From Xenorhabdus sp014467285 (lineage in GTDB: Bacteria; Pseudomonadota; Gammaproteobacteria; Enterobacterales; Enterobacteriaceae): DNA of 64,000 bases. Positions 57,465 to 64,000 of this stretch are shown here, in pieces. The stretch spans positions 1 through 64,000 of the forward strand of contig NZ_NKHR01000014.1 in NCBI RefSeq assembly GCF_014467285.1, given 5' to 3'. The translations under genes were made by a program, and so were the position numbers. Every line of letters begins with the position of its first letter. Position 1 is the first letter of the stretch. Below the pieces are notes generated by a model. That model was not told where the DNA came from. It saw only the letters and a program-made list of their open reading frames with translations, and made no database searches.

Positions 57465-58385
57465 TCAGTAACGAATTTTCGGATCAATGACGGCATACAG
57501 CACATCAACGATAGCATTAAACATGATGGTTAAGCCTCCCACCAGAATCGTCAAACTGAGTACCAGTGAGTAGTCACGATTTAATGCGCCATTAACAAAC
57601 AATTGACCCAGGCCCGGTAAACCGAAAATAGTTTCAATGACCATTGAACCTGTAATAATACCTACGAATGCAGGTCCCATATAAGAAATGACGGGTAACA
57701 GAGCGGGTTTTAACGCATGACGGAAAATAATTTTTCGTAATGGCAAACCCTTGGCTCGTGCTGTGCGAATAAAGTTGGAATGCAGAACTTCTATCATAGA
57801 ACCGCGGGTAATACGGGATATGCTGGCAATATAAGCAAGGGAAAGTGCAACCATCGGCAGAAGCATATATTTAGGTGCCCCGCCATTCCAACCTCCCCCC
57901 GGCAACCATTTTAAGGTAATGGCAAATATAAGCACTAATAAGGGGGCAACCACGAAGCTAGGGATAACAACCCCCGTCATGGCAAACCCCATCACCGTAT
58001 AGTCCCATTTTGTATTCTGATTTAATGCTGCAATAACCCCCGCACTGACACCAAATATGACTGCCATAATAAAAGCAGCAAATCCCAATTTGGCCGAAAC
58101 TGGCAGTGCTTCTGCAACCAAGTCATTGACACTGTAGTCTTTATATTTAAATGAAGGGCCAAAATCCCCTTTGGAAAGTTGGATTAAATAATTGAAGTAT
58201 TGTTTATAGATAGGGTCATTCAAATGGTATTTCGCTTCAATATTTGCCATAACTTCCGGCGGTAGCTTCCTTTCCCCTGTAAATGGGCTACCCGGTGCAA
58301 GCCGCATCATAAAAAACGAAATAGTAATAAGAATAAAAAGTGTCGGGATCGCCTCTAAACAGCGGCGTAAAATAAACTTTAGCAT
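57465..58385 (-). CDS. oppB: Oligopeptide ABC transporter permease OppB
   Basis: 306 residues, equal to E. coli. N-terminal segment ILRRCLEAIPTLFILITISF, then the periplasmic loop, and further segments from about residue 95. The EAA coupling loop is FIRTARAKGLPLRKIIFRHA, followed by FGLPGLGQLFVNGALNRDY. It is separated from oppA by 85 bases with a stem-loop, which marks the shift from abundant binding protein to scarce membrane parts. Confidence 0.97.
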   Translation of the reverse strand: MLKFILRRCLEAIPTLFILITISFFMMRLAPGSPFTGERKLPPEVMANIEAKYHLNDPIYKQYFNYLIQLSKGDFGPSFKYKDYSVNDLVAEALPVSAKLGFAAFIMAVIFGVSAGVIAALNQNTKWDYTVMGFAMTGVVIPSFVVAPLLVLIFAITLKWLPGGGWNGGAPKYMLLPMVALSLAYIASISRITRGSMIEVLHSNFIRTARAKGLPLRKIIFRHALKPALLPVISYMGPAFVGIITGSMVIETIFGLPGLGQLFVNGALNRDYSLVLSLTILVGGLTIMFNAIVDVLYAVIDPKIRY

Positions 58386-58437
58386 TGCCCGTTCCTATTG
58401 TTTAGCCAAACCATGGCTTTTAATTATCTGACAAGCA

Positions 58438-58461
58438 GGCGACCCAATAGATTGAGCCACC
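58438..58461 (-). other. Stem-loop between oppA and oppB
   Basis: 8-bp stem with G-U pairs (GGTGGCTC and GGGTCGCC on the minus strand), 8-base loop, nine bases past the oppA stop. No T run follows, so it is more likely to stabilise the oppA mRNA 3' end than to terminate fully. Confidence 0.45.
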
Positions 58462-58470
58462 TACTGATTC

Positions 58471-60117
58471 CTAGTGTTTTATTATGTACATATCCTTCGC
58501 ATGGAAGTTATCCAATGGATCTTTGCCGGTATAGCCACCAACATAAGGCTTCACTAAACGAGAATTGGTGTAGTAGTAGATTGGAACAATTGCAGAATCT
58601 TTATCCAATTGAGCATTGGCTTTGGCGTAAATTTCCGCACGTTCTTCATCGGTTTTTGCTTGAAGTGATTGTTTCAATAACGCATCAAATTCTTTGCTCT
58701 TGTAGTGAGCGGTATTATTACTGCTATTGGATAACATTGAATTCAAGAAAGTAGAGGCTTCGTTATAGTCAGCACACCATCCGGCACGGGCAATGTCATA
58801 GTTGCCTTGATGGCGGGAATCAAGGAAGGTTTTCCATTCCTGGTTTTCGAGAGAAACATCAACACCGATATTTTTTTTCCAGATGGAAGCGGCAGCAATG
58901 GCTAATTTTTTATGCAGATCGGAAGTGTTGTACAGTAACTTAATTTTCAGGGGATTATCTTTGGTAAACCCGGCTTCCGCCAAAAGTTTTTTCGCTTCGT
59001 CATTACGCTGTTGCTGATTTAGTTTGGTATACCAGTCTGGTTTTTCATCTTTAAAATCGGCGATATAAGGTGGTGTATAACCATAAGCAGGTATATCACC
59101 CTGATTTTTCACTTTATTAGTCATAATATCGCGGTCCATGCCCAGCTTCAGTGCGGTACGTACACGTGGATCATTAAATGGCGGCCTCTCGTTATTAATT
59201 TCGTAGTAATAAGTGCACAATTTCGGATTAACACGCAACTGTTCAGGAATTTCTTTTTTCAGCTTTTGGAATAATTCAATCGGTAAATTGTCATAGCTCA
59301 TCTCAATCTCGCCAGCACGGTAGCGGTTAACATCCGTGACTTCAGAAGAAATAGGCAAAACAGTGACTTGGTTAATGACCGTATTTTTATCATCCCAATA
59401 AGTCGGACTACGCTCGAAAACAAGACGTTCATTGATCACCCAGTCTTTTAGTTTATAAGCGCCATTACCAACAAAATTCTGTGGTTGTGTCCATCTCTCA
59501 CCATATTTTTCTACGGTTCCACGATGGACTGGTGATGTACTTGTATGAACAAGCAATCTAAATAAATAAGGGACAGGTTCGCTGAGTGTCAATTCCAATG
59601 TATGATCATCCAATGCCTTGATACCCAACATTTCCGGTTTTTGCTTCCCTCTGATGATATCATCAACATTCAGAAGATGGAGATATTGCATGAAACTTGC
59701 ATAAGGAGATGCAGTATTTGGATCTACCAAACGACGCCAACTATAAACAAAGTCCTGCGCAGTAACAGGGTCTCCATTGGACCATTTTGCATCTTTACGC
59801 AGATGAAATTTCCAAACGTTGAAGTCCTGATTATGTTCCCAGCTAACTGCAACACCTGGTATGATTTTTCCATTAGGGTCATTAATTATCAAAGTTTCAA
59901 ACAAATCACGGGCAATGTTAGATTCAGGTACACCTTCTATTTTATGAGGATCCAATGATTGAGGTTCAGATCCATTGTTACGGACCATCACCTGTTTTGC
60001 AGCATCTGCCAGTTGCACGCCAGCAGGCACTTGCGCTGCAAAAGCCTGCCCCCCTATCATTATCCCTAGCGCTATTGTAATGCCAGTAGCGAGTCTTTTC
60101 TTGGTTGTGTTTACCAT
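58471..60117 (-). CDS. oppA: Periplasmic oligopeptide-binding protein OppA, copy 1
   Basis: 548 residues from the ATG at 60117 with GGAG upstream; a longer frame to 60171 is not needed. Sec signal peptide ends GGQAFA, mature AQVPAGVQ. The SBP family 5 signature region ARDLFETL, WKFHLRKDAKWSNGDPVTAQ and DFVYSWRRLVDPN is complete, and the two Cys of the E. coli disulfide are kept (KLCTYYYEINN; AGWCADYNE). It binds peptides of two to five residues for OppBCDF. It is the copy nearest the permease genes and the closer match to E. coli OppA. Confidence 0.97.
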   Translation of the reverse strand: MVNTTKKRLATGITIALGIMIGGQAFAAQVPAGVQLADAAKQVMVRNNGSEPQSLDPHKIEGVPESNIARDLFETLIINDPNGKIIPGVAVSWEHNQDFNVWKFHLRKDAKWSNGDPVTAQDFVYSWRRLVDPNTASPYASFMQYLHLLNVDDIIRGKQKPEMLGIKALDDHTLELTLSEPVPYLFRLLVHTSTSPVHRGTVEKYGERWTQPQNFVGNGAYKLKDWVINERLVFERSPTYWDDKNTVINQVTVLPISSEVTDVNRYRAGEIEMSYDNLPIELFQKLKKEIPEQLRVNPKLCTYYYEINNERPPFNDPRVRTALKLGMDRDIMTNKVKNQGDIPAYGYTPPYIADFKDEKPDWYTKLNQQQRNDEAKKLLAEAGFTKDNPLKIKLLYNTSDLHKKLAIAAASIWKKNIGVDVSLENQEWKTFLDSRHQGNYDIARAGWCADYNEASTFLNSMLSNSSNNTAHYKSKEFDALLKQSLQAKTDEERAEIYAKANAQLDKDSAIVPIYYYTNSRLVKPYVGGYTGKDPLDNFHAKDMYIIKH

Positions 60118-60241
60118 CTTATTCTTACTCCTATTAATACCATCTGATCCATGAATGCGATATCCACGCATTAGAATGGTTGTTATTCGTACCCTAAAGG
60201 AACTATTTTGTTTACAGCAAGATAATATTTTGTGATAACGA

Positions 60242-61882
60242 TCAGTTAATCGCTTTTTTAATATACAAATTCTTTAAATCGATATAATCAAGGGGGTCTT
60301 TTCCTGTCATTCCCCCAACCGTCGGACGAATAAGGCGCACACTGACACGGTAATAAACCGGTATCAGTCCAGAGTCTTTATCGAGTTGAGCTTCAGCTTC
60401 CTGATAAAGTTTCTTACGCGCTGCTTCGTCTTTAGCGACAAGTGCCTGACTCAGATAATTATCAAAAACCTCACTTTGATAGAAAGTGGTATTGTTACTG
60501 CTCGTTGACAACAATATGTTCAGGAAAGAAGAAGGTTCGTTATAGTCGCCACACCATGTCGCTCTTGCGACATCAAAATTTCCCTGATGGCGATTCTGGA
60601 GAGAGGTTTTCCACTCCTGATTTTGCAGAGTGACTTTTGCACCAATATTTTTCTGCCACATAGAAGCCGCAGCAATGGCTTGTTGTTTGTTTTGTTCTGA
60701 TGTGTTGTATAGCAAGGTAAATTTCAGGGGATTACGGGCATTAAAACCCGCTTCTTTCAATAATTCCTTTGCCCGCTGATTGCGTTGCTCTTGTGTCCAG
60801 TTTGCCCATTCGGGATTAATCGTCAGGCCGCCACCAATATAAGTCGGGCTGAAACCATACGCAGGAATTTGTCCCTGCCCCATAATCCTTTCAACAATAA
60901 TATCCCGGTCAAGACTCAGTTTTATGGCTTCCCGTACCCGTTTATCTTTAAACAGCGGTTTTTGGTTATTGATTTCATAATAAAATGTGCACAGGTAAGG
61001 TGAAATTTGCAGTTGGTCGGGAATATCCCGTTTCATTTTTTTATACAGATCAGGTGGAATAGCGTTGTTAGTAATATCTACTTCTCCGCTGCGATAGCGG
61101 TTAACATCACTGATTTCTGAAACAATCGGCAGGAAAGTACCTTTTTCAATAATGGTTTCTTTATTATTCCAATACTGAGGGTTACGCGTTAACACAATCC
61201 GCTCATTAACTACCCAGTCTTTCAAAATATAAGCCCCATTACCAATATAGTTTTCTGGTAACGTCCACTTATTATCCCATTTTTCGACCACATCCTGCCT
61301 GACGGGTTTTACTGCCGTATGGCTTAACATATCAACAAAATAGGGAACCGGGTGACTGAGAATAACTTGAAGACGATGATCATCTAACGCCTTAACACCC
61401 AATTGTTCCGGGGATTTTGTTCCTTTTAAAATCTCATCGGCATTCTGAATATAGGCATATTGCAAGTAACTGGTATAAGGTGATCCTGTGCTTGGATCAG
61501 CCAAACGACGCCAACTATAGACAAAATCCTGCGCAGTAACAGGCTGACCATCGCGCCATTTGGCATCTTTACGTAAATAGAATGTCCATACCTTATAATC
61601 CTCATTTTCCCACCGTTCTGCCACCCCCGGAATTGTCTCGCCATTTGGGCCTGTCGTTACCAACCCTTCCAACAAATTACGGATAATGGTCGTTTCTGGA
61701 CCACCTTCAACTTTATGTGGGTCCAGTGAAGTGACTTCAACACCATTGTTAACGGTTACTTCTTGTTTTTCGGCTAGCGTGATCCCTGCTGGAACAGTCG
61801 CAGCAATTCCTTGTACGGCAGGAACCGATAATAAAACGATACTCGAAATCAACTGACTCAACTTTGATGGTTTTTTTCTCAT
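60242..61882 (-). CDS. Periplasmic oligopeptide-binding protein OppA, copy 2
   Basis: 546 residues from the ATG at 61882, with a strong GGAGG six bases upstream. Signal peptide ends VQGIAA, mature TVPAGITL. Same family and fold as its neighbour, and both disulfide Cys are kept (YLCTFYYEINN; ATWCGDYNE), but many pocket-side positions differ (for example HTAVKPVRQDVVEKW in place of HTSTSPVHRGTVEKY). It probably widens the peptide range of the same permease. It is the promoter-proximal gene of the opp operon, so it is expressed with it unless stopped in the 124-base gap. Confidence 0.95.
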   Translation of the reverse strand: MRKKPSKLSQLISSIVLLSVPAVQGIAATVPAGITLAEKQEVTVNNGVEVTSLDPHKVEGGPETTIIRNLLEGLVTTGPNGETIPGVAERWENEDYKVWTFYLRKDAKWRDGQPVTAQDFVYSWRRLADPSTGSPYTSYLQYAYIQNADEILKGTKSPEQLGVKALDDHRLQVILSHPVPYFVDMLSHTAVKPVRQDVVEKWDNKWTLPENYIGNGAYILKDWVVNERIVLTRNPQYWNNKETIIEKGTFLPIVSEISDVNRYRSGEVDITNNAIPPDLYKKMKRDIPDQLQISPYLCTFYYEINNQKPLFKDKRVREAIKLSLDRDIIVERIMGQGQIPAYGFSPTYIGGGLTINPEWANWTQEQRNQRAKELLKEAGFNARNPLKFTLLYNTSEQNKQQAIAAASMWQKNIGAKVTLQNQEWKTSLQNRHQGNFDVARATWCGDYNEPSSFLNILLSTSSNNTTFYQSEVFDNYLSQALVAKDEAARKKLYQEAEAQLDKDSGLIPVYYRVSVRLIRPTVGGMTGKDPLDYIDLKNLYIKKAIN

Positions 61883-62485
61883 TTTTTCCTCCAAGTGATA
61901 AACAGCAAATGAATCGTTTTTAATCTACTAACCCCAATAATTTACTTATCGCGTTAACAAGTGGTAATTAATCTACTAAAAAGCTATGCTCACATAATAA
62001 TTGTTATATAGTTTTTATAATAAATTTATTAAAGGATTAAGGTTATTCATTGCCCTTGTATACAATTCATTCACGATATCAATGTAACACATTAATAATA
62101 TTAGGTTTTATTTTGTTACCCCAAGGCAATGATCATAAAATGCGATTACAAGAGAAAATAAACATTATTTTAACAAAATGCAATCACCACAGAGTAAAAG
62201 CCCACCTTCATCACAAAATAGCCAAGCAAGCTACCAATTAGATAAGATTATAAAAAGTAAAATAGTGTAGAAAATTACAGTATTATTTTGAGGTAATCAG
62301 GCTAAAAAAGAATAAAATATGAGCAAAGATGTTTAAGAAACTATTCGAAATGGTGTTATTGACCAATTGTATTTTAATTGGTCACCTATTGATTGAATTT
62401 TGGCTGATTTACTCTCTTTTTGAGTAAAAAGTTTCACCTTATTACATTAATGATTTAAATAAATACATAAGTGATCTTGACTGTA
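61883..62485. other. AT-rich spacer between oppA copy 2 and ychE
   Basis: About 600 bases upstream of the opp operon, which must include its promoter. A 63-codon frame at 62050-62241 has no protein character. A possible 32-codon membrane peptide lies at 62329-62427. I see no tRNA, insertion sequence or clear promoter. Confidence 0.45.
62329..62427 (+). CDS. Possible 32-residue membrane peptide
   Basis: ATG to TAA, MFKKLFEMVLLTNCILIGHL then 12 more residues ending SLFE. A two-Lys start and one long hydrophobic segment are typical of small single-span membrane proteins. GAG lies six bases upstream, a modest ribosome site. A 9-bp hairpin (62360-62368/62376-62384) falls inside it, which argues for a structural RNA or chance instead. 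Not recognised. Confidence 0.25.
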   Translation: MFKKLFEMVLLTNCILIGHLLIEFWLIYSLFE

Positions 62486-63130
62486 TCATAATAATCCTGG
62501 AAACAGCGCTTTTACTCCCGTGACAATAAATTCAACACCTAACGACATTAACAATAATCCCATAATTCGGGTAATTACATTAATGCCGGTCTGCCCCAAA
62601 AATTTCACCAACAAAGATGCTGAACGGAATAACAGCCAGCAACAAAAAGCAAACAGCACACTGGTTAATGCCAATCCAAAATAATTTTGCCATCCTTGAT
62701 AACGTGCGCTCCATACCATACAAGAACTCATCGCCCCCGGGCCTGCCATAAGGGGTAACGCCAATGGCACAACAGCAACACTACTCCTCACTTCTGCCTC
62801 CGATTTTTCCAACTTATTTTGTTTATCTTCTCCCAATTTGCCATTAATCATCGCTACTGCAATTGTAACTATCAACATCCCACCCGCTATACGAAACGAG
62901 TCTATTGAAATACCAAACACATAGAGGATAGAATCACCAACCAATAATGAAATACATAAGATAATGACAACAGATAAGTTTGCTATGAAATTGGTTTTAT
63001 TACGTCCCGCAGGTGTCTGATAATTAGTCATACTGATGAAAACAGGTAAAACGCCAATCGGGTTGACTAATGCAAACAATCCCATAAAAAATTTAATATA
63101 TCCAGAAAGTCCCAGTAATGACTCACCCAC
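62486..63130 (-). CDS. ychE: YchE, MarC/UPF0056 family membrane protein
   Basis: 214 residues (215 in E. coli) from a GTG at 63130 with GAAGGGG upstream; this start aligns MGESLLGLSGYIKFF with the E. coli N-terminus, and a TTG at 63151 is less likely. Six membrane segments (FMGLFALVNPIGVLPVF first). The Pro-Ile-Gly repeat halves and PLALPLMAGPGAMSS are the MarC-family motifs. Inner-membrane protein of unknown transport role. It sits between opp and adhE in E. coli as well. Confidence 0.93.
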   Translation of the reverse strand: MGESLLGLSGYIKFFMGLFALVNPIGVLPVFISMTNYQTPAGRNKTNFIANLSVVIILCISLLVGDSILYVFGISIDSFRIAGGMLIVTIAVAMINGKLGEDKQNKLEKSEAEVRSSVAVVPLALPLMAGPGAMSSCMVWSARYQGWQNYFGLALTSVLFAFCCWLLFRSASLLVKFLGQTGINVITRIMGLLLMSLGVEFIVTGVKALFPGLL

Positions 63131-63496
63131 AATTAGCCCCTTCTCATACAACTAAATAAAACTTATAGCAATATCTAAACAATACCGTAAATCGAAACTA
63201 ATTCGTTACGTTAAATCAACTAATTCGGTAATTTTTATCAGTAAGTTCAGCCTATCAATAAGAAATACAATAAAAATAAAGTTAATAAATTGTATTAAAT
63301 CGGTTAATTGAAAACTTAAATTTATACCAATATATCAACGGGTGATTGCCCTTCAAAGCAAAAGCTGAATTGTGTCAGCTTAATGTTTTCATGATCTAAA
63401 TCACAATATAAAAGCCTATAAATGGTAAGCTGTATTCAACGTAAAATTTCAAGACAAGGAATTATTCCTATATCGATCATTTCATTAAGCAATTTC

Positions 63497-63589
63497 TTAA
63501 GGCAATTAGCCGTATTTTTGATTAAATCCAAAAAATTAATCTCATTACACTATTTGATAATTTAATAATCTCGCAGCTAATTGCCTTAA
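63497..63589 (+). repeat. Long-range inverted repeat in the adhE leader
   Basis: TTAAGGCAATTAGC (63497-63510) is perfectly complementary to 63576-63589, with five further pairs after one mismatch and a 65-base loop. It ends about 20 bases before the adhE ribosome site (CAGGAG). The 489-base ychE-adhE gap (63131-63619) has no other visible gene. Confidence 0.65.
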
Positions 63590-63619
63590 AAAATTTAACA
63601 TTTATCAGGAGTAATTTTT

Positions 63620-64000
63620 ATGGCTGTAACTCAACTTGCTGAACTCAATGAATTAGTTGCTCGCGTAAAAAAAGCCCAACATGAATTTGCTAACTTTTCT
63701 CAGGAACAAGTTGACCGAATTTTTCGTGCTGCTGCCCTTGCTGCCGCAGATGCTCGTATTCCACTGGCAAAATTAGCGGTGTCTGAATCTGGAATGGGAA
63801 TAGTGGAAGACAAAGTGATCAAAAATCATTTTGCCTCTGAGTATATTTATAACGCCTATAAAGATGATAAAACCTGCGGCATCTTATCTGAGGATAATAC
63901 TTTCGGTACCATTACTATTGCGGAGCCTATTGGCCTAATTTGCGGTATCGTTCCAACAACAAACCCGACATCTACAGCCATTTTCAAGGCACTTATCAGC
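63620..64000 (+). CDS. adhE: Bifunctional aldehyde-alcohol dehydrogenase AdhE (partial, 5' end)
   Basis: The first 127 codons from the ATG at 63620 with CAGGAG upstream; the gene runs off the right edge (the full protein is about 890 residues). The visible part is the start of the aldehyde dehydrogenase domain: MAVTQLAELNELVARVKKAQ, AAADARIPLAKLAVSESGMG, then EPIGLICGIVPTTNPTSTAIF, which is part of the NAD/CoA site. It reduces acetyl-CoA to ethanol in fermentation and forms spirosomes. The 5' leader has a long inverted repeat. Confidence 0.97.
   Translation, partial: MAVTQLAELNELVARVKKAQHEFANFSQEQVDRIFRAAALAAADARIPLAKLAVSESGMGIVEDKVIKNHFASEYIYNAYKDDKTCGILSEDNTFGTITIAEPIGLICGIVPTTNPTSTAIFKALIS

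Noticed and set aside
62050..62241. 63-codon plus-strand frame upstream of opp
   Set aside because: Starts at a non-ATG codon, no ribosome site, composition not protein-like.
1..64000. CRISPR arrays, tRNA/rRNA genes, IS elements, integrases
   Set aside because: None seen: no regularly spaced short repeats, no T-loop-type tRNA ends in the gaps, and no transposase or integrase motifs in any reading frame.

Overview
The window is a stretch of enterobacterial chromosome. The backbone genes (rnb, yciH, pyrF, lapBA, ribA, acnA, cysB, topA, yciN, sohB, yciK, btuR, rluB, yciO, rnm, the trp operon, hrpA, azoR, ydbL-ynbE-ydbH, clsA, yciU, oppFDCB-oppA, ychE, adhE) are all close in length and sequence to the Escherichia coli proteins. 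AT-rich intergenic DNA, unfused trpG and trpD, duplicated oppA, an orphan VgrG/Rhs locus and odd non-enteric genes point to the Morganellaceae. An insect-associated Xenorhabdus or Photorhabdus is most likely; this assignment is inference, since no rRNA or marker search could be run.

Layout. 1-9457 (minus strand) is a type VI secretion (T6SS) effector island read as one operon: a lone tssF, vgrG, a DUF2169 adaptor, a DUF4150 PAAR-like tip protein and a large Rhs toxin carrier whose C-terminal toxin tip lies beyond the left edge. An AT-rich spacer follows. 10280-16126 is backbone (rnb, yciH, pyrF, lapB, lapA, ribA). 16156-21730 holds two tandem 2.5-kb paralogues that encode leaderless proteins built of Ig-like (Big_1-type) and other repeated modules, with the worn 3' tail of a possible third copy. 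acnA follows, and then two orphan genes between acnA and cysB: a 273-residue protein with a possible Cyt/Evf-like cytolysin layout, and a 243-residue protein with four consecutive PPxY motifs and an Arg-rich tail.

28301-43848 is backbone again: topA, yciN, sohB, the yciK-btuR pair, the rnm-yciO-rluB operon, and a complete trp operon. The trp operon has a TrpR-type operator, a Trp-Trp leader peptide and an attenuator ahead of trpE, trpG, trpD, trpCF, trpB and trpA. 44013-52263 carries hrpA, azoR and the ydbH-ynbE-ydbL envelope lipid-transport set. 52523-63130 carries clsA, yciU, the oligopeptide permease operon with two successive oppA genes, and ychE. The window ends inside adhE.

How the parts relate. 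The backbone covers RNA turnover, LPS-assembly control, riboflavin, tryptophan and pyrimidine synthesis, peptide uptake and envelope lipids. The accessory genes sit at joints in this conserved order (beside rnb, between ribA and acnA, between acnA and cysB). Several have features expected of proteins aimed at other cells: VgrG/PAAR/Rhs, Ig-like modules with a divergent C-terminus, a possible pore former, and a WW-domain ligand array. The PPxY protein is the most unusual item, as it looks like eukaryotic or viral linear-motif mimicry in a bacterium.
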